DNA from: Cytospora piceicola
Lineage: Eukaryota > Ascomycota > Sordariomycetes > Diaporthales > Cytosporaceae
Assembly: GCA_023375675.1 (NCBI GenBank)
Contig: JALQBC010000053.1
Span: 171,373-235,372, forward strand
Length of the DNA stretch: 64,000 nt
Reading direction: 5' to 3'
How positions within the stretch are numbered: the stretch's first letter is position 1; each line of letters begins with the position of its first letter. A model generated the notes under the pieces. The model had not been told where the DNA came from, did not search any database, and was given only the letters and a program-made list of their open reading frames with translations. Of this stretch, positions 39,161 through 50,362 are shown in pieces. Both the position numbers and the translations under genes were made by a program.

Positions 39161-39805
39161 GAAACTACCGAAGGAAATATATCGTTTAGTATAACGAACG
39201 ACCGGGGTATATTATTAACGTTTCCGATAAATATACTAAATTATAAACAGCTTAAGCTAAAGACTAAAATCGAAGCCGATTTCGTCGGTAGTTTACTTAA
39301 TAAGTTCCGAAACGCTTTCGGTAAAGATATTAGCGAGAATACTATCGGTAACGTATAGCTATAAGTAAAATAAACTAAGTTTATTTATAGTAGTATTTCT
39401 AATTAAGAGTTAAAGTATATTTTTAATATAACCGATATAATAGCCGAAAGTATTATTATAATATTTTAAAAAATAGCTACGATATCCGAAAATATTATAA
39501 TAATAATAAAAAGGCTTATTAATATAAAGGCTATAGTCGATAATATAAATAAGGTTTTTTATATAAATTATAATAGTTTATTAAAAATACTTAATAAGCT
39601 AAAGATACTTCTTATATTATAGATATTTCCCGGTTATCCTTTTAATTTTACGACTTTCTAGCTTAATACCTTTATTAATAGTAGTTATAGCTAAGATTAA
39701 ATATTATTTATAGCTAATAATAGTTTTATCGAATTATTATCCGTTAATAAGGACGGCGATTAAAACGTTCTGCTTATAGCCGATAGCGGTTCTATTTAAT
39801 AAGTA
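39161..39805 (+). pseudogene. RIP-killed ORF of about 210 codons, function unknown
   Basis: One + frame from 39,161 to about 39,800 is interrupted only by TAA and TAG codons. The first 65 codons or so are entirely open. It encodes a mixed Lys/Ile/Leu-rich domain. The frame may begin further upstream. I do not recognise it. Confidence 0.45.
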
Positions 39806-40020
39806 TTACTGTTTAGTTTAGTAAACAAGAATGTTAATAATAAATAGATAAAAGGTAGTATAAAGAATAAGGGTAGTATAAAAAATAAAGGAGATTATAA
39901 ATATAATAGTAAATATTAAACGTTAACTATAAAGTAAAAAGGGCAATTTAAAAGCTAAATAGTTCTTATTCTTTATAACGCTTATTAGAACTTTTACTAT
40001 AATAGCTAATAGTAATAGCT

Positions 40021-40258
40021 ATATTAATAGTAATAAGCTTAATTTCTTATATATATAACCTATCGGTAAACCGGTTGCTAATATTTAGTAATATATTTAC
40101 CCGATTTAAATATAAACAGGTAAAAAGGTATAGTAGTAATAACGATATTAATAGTAATAAGATTAATTTCTTATATATATAACCTATCGGTAAACCGGTT
40201 ATTTAAATTTAATAATACGTTTACCCGATTTAAATATAGATAGGTAAAGAGGCGAAAA
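40021..40258. repeat. 124-bp direct repeat, two tandem copies
   Basis: The word ATATTAATAGTAATAAG recurs at 40,021 and 40,145. The copies stay aligned through TATAACCTATCGGTAAACCGG and TTTACCCGATTTAAATATA. Differences are mostly transitions. The CGGTAAACCGG core is a short palindrome. Confidence 0.8.
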
Positions 40259-40739
40259 AAGATTATTACCTATTAGTTTCTTATAGTATAATATTCGTTA
40301 AGTAAGCTGCCTATCTTTTATCGACTTATAGTAAATTTTAAGGTTTTTAAGTAAATCGGTAGGCTTTATACTATAGCCTTTACTATTAATAGTAATTCTT
40401 ATACCTTATACCTTTAGATCCTTTTACGCTCGGTAAAAGCTATACCGGGTAGAATAAGTACTATAAGCCTTACCTGTTATCGCGTATAGTATAAGCCCTA
40501 CCTATTACGTTATACGTTTATTTAGATCGTTACCTTTACATTACCTTTAAATATAGTTATAATACTAAGTTTTAAGTATATATTAACGTTAAGACCGCCT
40601 TCTTTTCGTAAGAATATAAGTTATCTATTATTAATTCTTCTAGCCTTTATAGACCTTTTACTAATAGTTAGTTTACTAATAACGAAAAGATCTATACTAT
40701 AAAATATCTTTAAACGTAAGTAAATCCGACTAGTTTAAA

Positions 40740-42066
40740 TATTAATAATAGCTAATAAGGCTTAAAATTTTCGTAACTACTTATATAACTACTTAAATAA
40801 TACTTTTAATATTTTTATCGAATTTATCCGGATTATTTAAAACGGCTACCTAAAGTTTTCCGGCTTTATAAAGTATAATACTACGTCTAATTTCGATAAT
40901 AAAACGTAACGCTTCGATAATCTCGAGTATAATATCGCGGAAAGAGAACGTTATATCTTTAAAAGAAAGCTTTAAATTTCCGAGAAAAAACGTTAAGTCG
41001 AAGCTAAAAACGAACAGCTTAATAAAAGGTCTTTTATCCTCGAGCGGTATAAGTAATATATCGAAGCTTATAATACGTAAATAAGAGAATAAGAAAGCTA
41101 CTTAGTAAAGGTTATCGGTTCGATTTTAAAGGCTTTAGTAAATACCGAGTTATAAAGCGTTTAGATAAAGCAGGATATAAAGGTTACTAATAAAGCTTTC
41201 TTAAAGGTAAAAGCTAGGTTATAAAAGGTCCGGAAAGCTATAAAGAACGTAGTTAATATATTAAAATATACTAGTTCGAGGTTAAGTAACGATATTTAAA
41301 TAAAGTCTTTAATAAATTAAGACTGTTTTATAACGGTCGGATTAAACTAGCTTTTATATATTAATAAGCTATCTTAAAGTATATATTTTAAATACTTATC
41401 TTTATAATATTAAAAACCTATAAGCTATAGCTTATTAAAACGATACCGGTAACTTTTAGTCTCTTTTAATCTAATTAATCGGCTTACTTATTATACCGTA
41501 AAGAAACTTAAACCTATTACGTTACGATTTAATAAATTCTTTATCGACCTCGGTTATAACTATAATAATAACTGTCTTCTCTTCGATTATAATACCCTTT
41601 TTTCTACCGACTACGATACTTTTTAATAGCTAGCTATAATACCTTATAACCGCTAGTTATAATACCCTCCGACCGCAGCTATAATACCTTTTACCGCGAT
41701 ACTTTTTCTTTACTAACCGTAATTCCTTTTACCTTTTTAGTTATAATACCCTTCTATAATAACCTATTATAATAACTTTCTGTAATAACTTTTTATAACG
41801 ACTTACCGTAATAACCTTTACCGTAATTATTTTTACTAATTACAATTATATTTAGAATAGCTTAATAAGAGGTAGAATATTACTTTATACTTAACTTAAC
41901 GTTTAAAGATAGTAGTATATATAAAACGGTTTATTAGCTATATATTAAATAATTGCTTTTAGCTTAACTATACTTATTCTTTAAACGTTAGCTCTAATTT
42001 TTTAAAACTAAGTTAAATCGATTTTATCGAATAGCTTAAGAAATCTCGTTTTTAACTTAATATAGC
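40740..42066 (+). pseudogene. RIP-killed ORF of about 440 codons with a coiled coil
   Basis: This is the longest frame I could follow. A single + reading frame runs from about 40,740 to a final TAA near 42,064, with internal stops all TAA or TAG at Gln-compatible places. A highly charged, heptad-like helical region (Glu/Arg/Lys with Leu and Ile, about 40,895-41,320) is followed by a linker and then a Tyr/Asn/Gln/Pro-rich low-complexity region (about 41,550-41,860). No catalytic motif is visible. Coiled coil followed by a Gln/Tyr/Pro-rich tail suggests a structural or nucleic-acid-associated protein. I cannot assign it to a known family. Confidence 0.55.
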
Positions 42067-45000
42067 TTTAAAGAAGAAGCTATATTTTTTCTATCCCTTT
42101 TCTTTTTTAATTTTTTTTTAATCCGACTAAGCCGGAATACTATTAGAAACTATTATATATATACTGTTATAGCTTTATCTTCGAGTTAAGTAAATATTCT
42201 ATTACTAGTATTTATTTTCTTCGAGTAAAATAGTTAACGTTTTTCTTTCTATCTTTTCTAGTATACCGAATATAAGCTAAAAACCTTTATAAAAACTTAC
42301 TTCTTACGTTTTACCTACCTCGACTTTTTTATCTTTTAAATAATCTTTTAAATAGTACGCTTTATAAAAGGCTCTTTATTATTATATAAAAGATTACTAT
42401 ATAAAACCTAATACTTCCGCTATACTTACGTTACTATATCCGGGTACTTTTATTTAAAGTTATTTTTTAAAATAAGTAAAATTTTTTCGTATATTATTAT
42501 ACCGGGGAAAACGCTTTTATTATTTAATAAAAGCCGCGAAACTAGCTTAGCCTTTTTTTTACTTTTCTTTCTATCGATTAAATATAAAATGTTTTTATTA
42601 TTAAGCTCTTTTTAAAGCTAGATCGGCGTTTAAAAGAAAATACCTTCTTTCGGCTTTACCTTTACCGTCGGTTATACCGGCTCGATACCGGTTTTCTAAT
42701 ATATAAAAAGTATACGTTTTTTTATACGAAAAAGATCTGTTAAAGTATCGACTAATAAGTTTTACTTTAAGTAAGTAGTTATATTTATACTTTATAGCTA
42801 GTTATTTAACCTTTATCGTAGCTATATAGTATCTTTTACTTAAAAATACGTTTATCTAAGCGTAATAGCTATAAGGATATTACTTTATCTTTATTATTAG
42901 TTATCGTTTAAGTTAAAGATAGTATACGTGCTTTTCGAAAAGCTTTTACTATAGGCGAGCTTTTACGTTAGCGAGATAATTATAAGAATATCGCTTTATA
43001 GTTAGTTTTCGACTAAAACGACGATACTATACTTAGCTACTTTTAAGTAGTTTTTATATTATAAAAGCTTACGCTTTAGTAAAATAGCTATTAAGACGTT
43101 TACTAATAGCCGATTAAAACTAGTATATAAAGAAACTATTTAGCTTATTAGTTTATAAGCTTAAACAGGTTTACTTATACCTTTCGGAAGATTTAAATAC
43201 TTTAGTTTTATATCTTATACGATTAGCTTAACGAGTTTTTCTCGAAATATCTTATCCGAAGCCGACTATATATTTTTACGCTCGAAATATATATATATAC
43301 TTTAATAGTTTATCGTAATTATATCGAAGATATTAGGTAATAATATCCGGTATATATCTATATTAAATTATAAGTTTTTATTAGCTAAAGCGTTAGTAAT
43401 TAATAAATAGGTAATAAGTAGTTTATATTATTATAACTCTTAGTCTTTTCTGTTTAATAAAATATACCGGTCGATAACCTGCTAGTATAGCTTTAAAACT
43501 ATTATTTCGAATAGTATCTTTAATTTATTAAATATAAGCTATACCTACTATATTACGTCCGGTCGGTTTTATTTTTAAAGCTAAGACTAATAATATATAA
43601 GTACTAGTTTTAAATAAAGTAATAGAAAGTAGGTATAAACTTTAATATAACTCGAGATAATACCTTTTTTTATTTAGTATTTTAATTCGAGAGTCCGGTT
43701 TTTAATCTTTTTAATTAATAAGTTTATAAAAGGTAATAGTTTCTTTTTAAGCGGGTTATTTTATAATAACTCGAACTCTTATAATATAAAAAGGACTATT
43801 AAGTAGCTAAAGTCGGACTTTTTTATAATCCCTTATTAGTTAGTAAAACAGTAAAAGTAGTTTTCGGTTTATTAGTTTATATACTTAAGTATCTTTTATA
43901 TAAGGATAAACCTTATTAGTATCGGCTTCTTCCGGTCTTTTAAGGCTATAGTATTTTCGAGAGTTAGTAAGTAGTTTAAGTATAGTTAAGTATATATTAG
44001 TATAAGACTTATAGTTTTATTTTTTAAATAGCTAGATTTAAACTCTAATATAAAAGTTTTTTAAATAACTAAACAGGTTTATTAGGTATTTTTATTAGGC
44101 ATCTTTATTTTCTGTTTTTTAAAGGTAGATTAAAAAAAGTATATTTAAGCTAGTAATATTAAAAGGTTAATACTGCTTTTTAAACGTTATTTTAAATACT
44201 TAGTTTTATCGGTATTTACTATTAAATAGAAATAATAATAGATATAAAAAGAGAAATCTTCTTAAAACCTTAGATATTTAAGCTTTTATTAAATACTTAA
44301 CCTAATATAATATAAACCTACTAATCGATATAACCTTTAAGTAAGTTTTAACCTTAAAAGTAAATATTAAAAGAAATCGAACGCTATATATAAAAAGTTA
44401 CCCTTAAAGATTAAATCCGAACCCTTACGCTTTATTATTAAATAAATACTATACTAAAGTTTTAATATAGTTTTATTATTAAGCCGTTTATTTACCGTTA
44501 TCTATTTAATAAAGATACTATTATTTAAATGTTTTAATTATTCTGCTTTCTGTTAAAGCGATAAGCTAGTCGATAAAGATATTATTATTTAAATACCTTA
44601 TATACCTTATACTACTCTCTGTTAAGGCGATAAGCCTATCGCTTATCGCCTGTTTAATAAAGATACCGTTATTTAAGTATCTTATATACTTTATACTACT
44701 TTCTGTTATTAATATTTAGCTTTTTATCAGATAACTATTACATAGCAGGCTAATACTACTTTTTAAAGCCGCTATAGTTACTTAACCGACTTAACGGATA
44801 TTTAAATCTAACCTATATAAACTAAACAGGTATAATAATATTTAAACTATTAGAACTATAAGCAGACTTACTTTAAATTTTACTTTAGTTCTGCTTACTT
44901 TTTACTTTTAATATTATACTTAATATTTTATATAAGCTTAACCTAACTTAATACTTATACTACCTACTATTATAAACAGATCTATTAAACTAGCTTTTAA

Positions 45001-45499
45001 TATTAAGAAGTTATTTTTTAAACCGACGCCTACGTAAATATAAATTACTAATCTAGCTTTTAGCTTTATAGTAAGTTAAAACTCCTTATATCTACTTCTT
45101 TACTCGATACTAATTCTATTTACTTTATAGCTAACCTTTCGAAAAGACTACTTAATAACCGACTAACCTTATATAATACCTAACTAGTTATCGATTAAGC
45201 TATCGATAGTAAGTTAGAAAACATTTTATTCTTAATCTCGATAAATTAATACTAATAATCTTAGCTAAAGCTAACCTTTAAAAGAAAGAACTAACTAACC
45301 GACTAGTTTTATATAATACCCGAAGGTTTATTCTAGCCTTATATTATTAAAGACAAATATATAATTATCGTTTAAACAGTTTCTAACTAAAAAGCTAATA
45401 ACGAAGTATTTTTAGTTACTTTTAAAGATATTTTTACGTTTAGATTAAAAGACTTTATATTTCTGTCTTATTTTCGAAAAAATAAAGTATTTATACCTA
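42067..45499. other. Strongly decayed AT-rich sequence, nothing named
   Basis: Several short coding-looking + frames exist but are not followable. Between 44,490 and 44,710 a phrase of about 95 bp (TTTAATAAAGATA.. TTATTTAAATG.. TTCTGTTAAAGCGATAAGC) recurs in three diverged copies. Confidence 0.4.
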
Positions 45500-46310
45500 G
45501 CCTTTTTTAAATATAATATAATAAACGTATTAAAAACGTTATAAATAGCTTTTAATAAAACTTTTATAAAATCCCTTCGGCTAATATTACTTCGTTAAAA
45601 GCTAATAAAACCGAATTTTTAAAGCTATAAACCTTTAACTTTTTAACCGACTAAAACGTTTTATTTCTTACTTTACTATTTAACGTATTTTTAAAAGCTT
45701 TTATACTATTTACTTTTTATTAAAAAGCCTTATACTATTATATAAAGGCTAATCTTATAATTATTATAAGCTTTTTTAACTAAGTAAAAGGCCCGGATAT
45801 ATTTATTTTAAACCTTATAGTCGCCGTTTATTAATAAAAGGTTTTATAAGATTTCGAAACGTTTTAAAATTAACGCCTTCCTATTCTTTAATAGCTTACC
45901 GTCGTTATAAAGAACTTTATAACAGCTCGACCTTTATTAAGGCTTAATAACCGGAAACGTTAAGCTTAGTTAAAGTAATAGGCCGAAATAACCGAAGACT
46001 TAAAGATAGTTTTTAAAACTATCTTTACCGGGAGAAAGATACGAATTTTAAAGGAAAAGCTCGCTAAAGCTAAATATCCGCCTTTTACACTCCGAATCGA
46101 AATTTACAGATCTCTTAATAATATATTAGTTTAAATAACGTTCCGGATTTAATAAAGCTACTTAGCTATTTTTAAAAGCTACGACTTTAGCGAATCGGAG
46201 TTTAAAACCTATATACTTTTTAATAATACGATTTATCCCTTTTATATCTTTTACTATAGTTAGCTATATTTTTTAAACTATATAATTAGTATTCTGTATA
46301 CTATATTAGT
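45500..46310 (+). pseudogene. RIP-killed ORF of about 270 codons, function unknown
   Basis: One + frame is followable from about 45,500 to 46,310 with only TAA and TAG stops. It contains a strongly basic, Gln-compatible helical stretch (about 45,930-46,080), followed by a more aromatic end. Some Tyr positions in the last 30 codons could be altered Cys or His. The family is unknown to me. Confidence 0.5.
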
Positions 46311-47550
46311 TTCGTTAAAGTTTTATATAAGATATAATAAAGCTATAATACGTTTCGACCTTTATAAGTTTAAACTAGGTATTTATTAAAAGCGGTTCTT
46401 TTTTTAAATTATTTATAACGTTTTATAATAAGTCGTTTAAGCCGTTTAAAAAATTAATAACTAAAAGACAGACGACCGCTATTCGCTAGATTTTATATTT
46501 AAAATCTAATAATCGATTATAAACCGCTAAAGCTTTCCGATCGTTTTATTCGAAAATAGTCTTTTCTAGTATATTACTATTATATAAAAACCTCCGAACT
46601 TAGTAATATTTTCGGGATATTAAAGTCTTTTATTATTAGTAGTTAAACCTATTATATACTCGGACTTATTTAATTCGGTAAAAAGCTTTTAAAATAAGTT
46701 TTATAACGTTACTTAAGATAATAATATTACAAATAAGGTTATAAGCTTTTATAATCTTTCGTTTTAGCTAACTTAGTTTACTTACTTATTATAAATTTTA
46801 ATAAATAGTCTGTTTTAGAAGTTTTATTATAAACTTAATATAAAGCGATAGGTTTTACCCGAAGAATACTTTAAGATAAAAGCTTTTAATTTATTATTTA
46901 TAAACCTTAACCTGCTAAACCCTTTATATATTTAACTTATAAATAGTTAAAACTAGCTACTCTTTTTCCGGTACTTTAATTATAATACTAATAACCTTAA
47001 CGCCGGCTAGCTATAGTACTACCTTAACCGCTTTTATAACGAGTAAAGGTATAAATATAATAATTATTAAAGGTTATTTTCGAATTAAAAAGCTTTAAAA
47101 GCTTATTAGAATATTAACTCTTATCTCGATATAAAAGGAGTTTTCGATTAAGCTTATAAGTTTTTTTAAGAATATCTTTATTACGATTATATCGATTATA
47201 CTAGAAGGTAAGAGAAATTCGGTATAAAATATTACTTTTATCGATACCGCTAAAGTTATATACCTTTAAAAAAGCAATCGCCTCCGATAATAATTTATAA
47301 ATACGGCTTTTATTAAGCGGATAAAATAAGTTTACTTATCTAGTATTAAGCCTCCCGATTCTATTAATAATGTATAAACGACCGTAGTAAACCTAACTAA
47401 AGGCTATTAAAAACGTTTTAATACTCGGTTTATTATATAAAAACTAATAATAAAAGGGATTAGCGGAAATATAAAGACTCGGAGAACTATAAAAAAGTTA
47501 TTTTTTACTTTAACCTTTATTTTAAAGGTAAAATAGATATTATCGATAAG

Positions 47551-48556
47551 GCTATTATTTAAACGTAAAAGGCCGTTTAAAAGCCTTTTCTATTATAAAT
47601 ATTTTAAGATTTTTAAAATAGATATAAGGCTATATAAAATTACGGTTTATAAAAAAAAGGCTAAAGTAACGAATAGCAGAAATAACCTTATACGTATTAA
47701 GCTTATAAACTAAGCTTTTAATATATAAGTTATTATAATAAATATTTTAAATCTATAAAATACGAATTCTGTAATCCTACCTTTATTTTATTACTATAAA
47801 GGTATTATTATTAGCTTTATAACTTTAAGACGAATATCTTTTACCGGTCGAAGAAATATACCGTAAAGTACTATTTAACACTTAAAAGTACGCCGTTAAA
47901 CTTTAAAAGTTAAAAGCCTACCGGAAACAATAGCTAAACTTTATAGCTATAGCTATTATTTTAAAGTAAGGCTTCCGGGAAAGGTAAAGTAGGTATTGTT
48001 ATTAGATAATAGCCGGTTTCGAGCTTTAAAAAGCTAACTTTAAAACGTTATAATTTTAACGATAATTACTTCCCGGAGAGATCTTTAAAGCGTTAGTATT
48101 CGAAGCCGACCTTAAAACGTCGGAATTCTAACGATAATTACTTTTCGAAAAGATTTTTAAAACGTTAATATCCGGAGGTAGAATTAAATAACGAAATCGA
48201 AACTACTATATATCGGCGTTTATTATAGCTAGCCGCCTTTTAGCTATTAAGTAGTAGTATATCGATACTAATATAAGCGGTAACGTTAAACGATATTATA
48301 AATAAAGGTAAAGATAGCGCCGGTAGCGATAGTAGCGATAGTTTTAAGGCTAACTATACCGATAATAGTTCTAAGACTAGAAGGGGTTTTAAGGCTAACT
48401 ATACCGATAATAGTAACAATAGTTTTAAAAGTAAATAATAGATTTAAAGGTACGAGGTAATATAAGGAAATAAAGGTAAGGATATTCAGATTAGATATAT
48501 AAATTTAAACGTTAAGATATTATATAAACGATTATAACTATTTATTGCTTTTATCG
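47551..48556 (+). pseudogene. RIP-killed ORF of about 330 codons, possible zinc-finger remnant
   Basis: The + frame runs about 1 kb with all stops TAA or TAG where Gln fits. Around 47,720-47,830 the residues include one surviving Cys, and Tyr positions that could be former Cys or His in a C-x2-C ... H-x3-H-like order; this is inference. Two copies of a 20-residue segment (containing L-K-R, N-D-N-Y-F and L-K-R-Q-Y) lie at about 48,030-48,170. Two copies of F-K-A-N-Y-T-D-N-S lie at about 48,340-48,420. A Ser/Asp/Lys-rich tail follows. Repeats inside an old gene, plus a basic and acidic tail, suggest a nuclear protein or transposon ORF. Confidence 0.5.
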
Positions 48557-48689
48557 CCTTTAATATTTAATCGAATAGCTTTCCTTTTTATCCTTTTTAA
48601 GCCGGAAGCCTTTTATAACTAACTTTTAAGTAAGATTTTTATATCGTTTATATCGTAATCTAGTAGCTATCTTTATAATATACGTTACG

Positions 48690-49205
48690 TCTTTTAAGGC
48701 GGACCGACCGTAAGAAGTATTATAGCTATACGTTACGTATTTTATATTCCGTTTTTTATAACAGACCGACTATAAAAGGTATTATAGCTTAGTATTACCT
48801 TTTTTATTTAATATAGCTTAAGCCGACCGTAGTAAACCGACTATAAAGATATCGTAGCTATTACTTAAATAGTTACTACCTAAGCAGTTACGTATTTTAT
48901 AACAAACCGACTATAAAAGGTATCGTAGCTATACGTTATATACTTTATAGCGGACCGACTATAAAAGGTATTATAGCTATTACCTAAGCAGTTAGTTCTA
49001 TAACAGACCGACTATAAGAGCTATCGTAACTATATAAAAGGTATTATAGCCTAGTATTACCTTTCTTATTTAGTATAGTTTAAACCGACCGTAATAAACC
49101 GACCGTAAAAAGTATTATAGCTATATATCTTCCGTAGTAAACCGACTATAAAGGTATCGTAGTTATACGTTATATATTCTATAGTAAACCGACTATAAGA
49201 TAAAC
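48690..49205. repeat. Degenerate array around the core ACCGACTATAAAAGGTAT
   Basis: About ten copies of a core reading (G/A)ACCGACTATAAAAGGTATTATAGCT, with variants CCGACCGTA and ATCGTAGCT, occur at intervals of about 50-60 bp, many followed by ATACGTTA(C/T)(G/A)TATTTTAT. Spacing is irregular, so this is a higher-order or partly deleted array rather than a clean minisatellite. It occupies the last kilobase of the AT-rich block. Confidence 0.75.
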
Positions 49206-49279
49206 TATAAATATACTACCGATATAGCTATAGTTAGATAAATAGAAGACTATTAGACGTAATAAAAGCTAAATAATTA

Positions 49280-49590
49280 AAACTCGAAAGCCGAGGGTCG
49301 AAAGTTAAAGGCGATATAAAAACAGACGGCTACGATTAAACTCGAAAATCGAAGGTCGAAGGTCGAAGGTCGAAAGTCGAAAGCTATATAAAAACAGAGA
49401 GATAGTTATAATTAAACTCGAAGACTAGATTTAAAGGTTAAAGTAAAACTTACGATATATATATTAGCTTTAAATACACTTTAAAAACATATATTATACT
49501 CGAAATATACTTTAGAAACAGGCCTTAGACTCGAAAATACACTTTAGAAACAGGTCTTAAACTCGAAAATCTGCTCTAGAAACACTATCT
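49280..49590. repeat. Boundary minisatellites (GGTCGAA and 32-bp units)
   Basis: A 7-bp repeat GGTCGAA or AGTCGAA occurs four to five times near 49,350-49,385, with an earlier, shorter run at 49,295. Then three 32-bp units with ACTCGAAAATACACTTTAG and AAACAGG(C/T)CTTA run from about 49,499 to 49,590. These are the last sequences before normal composition begins. Confidence 0.75.
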
Positions 49591-49619
49591 TAGGAGTTAA
49601 GACCTACCAAAATCGGAAA

Positions 49620-49793
49620 TTATCGCCTCTCGTTGTCGAGGCATGTGTCATAGTCAAGCTTCCAGTCACCACATTTCCAGGAGGCTGAGCTAACTATGTT
49701 TTTCCTGTGGCCTGGCTTGTCTGACAATTTCCAAAACTGGAAGTAGTAGTCAATGACCTCTTTCTCGTGTGCGGTCCAAAGTGCCGGTGCCAT
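49620..49793 (-). CDS. Short ORF, 57 aa, on the edge of the AT-rich block
   Basis: On the minus strand ATG 49,791-49,793 opens 57 codons to TAA 49,620-49,622. The protein starts M-A-P-A-L-W-T-A-H-E, is rich in Trp, Lys, Asp and aromatic residues, has two Cys (residues 41 and 51) and shows no signal peptide or membrane span. The stop codon lies exactly where composition switches to RIP-type DNA, and CAA at that position would have extended the frame. It may be the 5' part of a gene truncated by the block or a small genuine protein. The codons look ordinary. I do not recognise the family. Confidence 0.4.
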   Translation of the reverse strand: MAPALWTAHEKEVIDYYFQFWKLSDKPGHRKNIVSSASWKCGDWKLDYDTCLDNERR

Positions 49794-50362
49794 GGTGGTG
49801 CATGTGGTGATGGAGGAGCTTGACAGGATTCAGGTGGCCGGTGGCGGGTAGAGTCAAACCTTGTATGCCACAATGGCGTGATCTTCGCCTTGAAGACTTG
49901 AGTTTAATCAGTTCCTAAAAGAATAGAGTCGAGGTTCAAGAAAATCAGTGAGTTATAGTTGTTATTGATATAAAATTCAGGTCCGAGTCTGATCACCATC
50001 CCTTGCATCAGGGTTGGAGTATGAAGTATGGGGGGGTTTGTTACGTGAAGTCATTAACAGCGATGAGGCAGAACTTGCACCGAGCTCTGTTAGATTGTGC
50101 ATGCCCCTACAGCCCCTAACCCTTAACCCTATTAGCTTAGGGCTACCCAACCCTGGGGTAGGGTTAGGGCTGGGGCTCTTACTGTCCGCCTCGTTTCTAA
50201 TTCTGGACGGCCCGGCCAACATCTGACCGCGCCTCACTTACATCCTCAGCTCAGCTCGTGCCATCCAGCATCCTCTCCTTGATCTTTCCTTCACCTTTGT
50301 GCCTGTCCCATAATGGCCCTCACTTCCGGTAGTCTCTCGCCAACGATTTCCCTCCCAATCTC
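49794..50362. other. Intergenic region between the boundary ORF and the phosphotransferase gene
   Basis: Normal composition with CpA present. It must hold promoters for the genes on both sides (divergent arrangement). Apart from the telomere-like palindrome at 50,111-50,177 and a C/T-rich stretch (50,260-50,362) before the ATG, I see nothing. The overlapping ORFs on both strands at 49,977-50,237 are not supported. Confidence 0.5.
50111..50177. repeat. Imperfect palindrome of telomere-like CCCTAA / TTAGGG motifs
   Basis: A left arm with CCCCTAACCCTTAACCCTA faces a right arm with TAGGGTTAGGGCTGGGG, and the ends AGCCCC and GGGGCT are exact complements. TTAGGG is the usual telomere repeat of filamentous fungi. 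Only two or three repeats per side are present and they are interrupted. It lies about 190 bp upstream of the phosphotransferase start codon. It could be a relic of telomere healing or fusion, or binding sites for a telobox-type factor. Confidence 0.6.

Larger units (their letters stand above)
1..49600. other. AT-rich block mutated by RIP-type C-to-T change
   Basis: The whole stretch is rich in TpA and poor in CpA and TpG, while CpG survives (for example the CpG-dense islet near 5,150). ATG codons are nearly absent, so very few ORFs can start. Recognisable frames are broken by TAA and TAG at positions where Gln codons would fit, and the two LTRs of the element at 28,836-30,870 differ only by transitions. 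This is the signature of repeat-induced point mutation known from Pezizomycotina. Decay looks milder at 1-12 kb and at 28.8-30.9 kb than elsewhere. It may be pericentromeric, subtelomeric or an internal AT isochore; the left edge lies outside the window. Confidence 0.93.

Noticed and set aside
1..49600. CRISPR arrays, bacterial operons or ribosome-binding sites
   Set aside because: Tandem repeats here have no spacer-repeat structure, and the flanking genes are clearly fungal with introns.
49977..50237. Overlapping ORFs on both strands
   Set aside because: They cover the telomere-like palindrome; composition and lack of any family resemblance point to chance.
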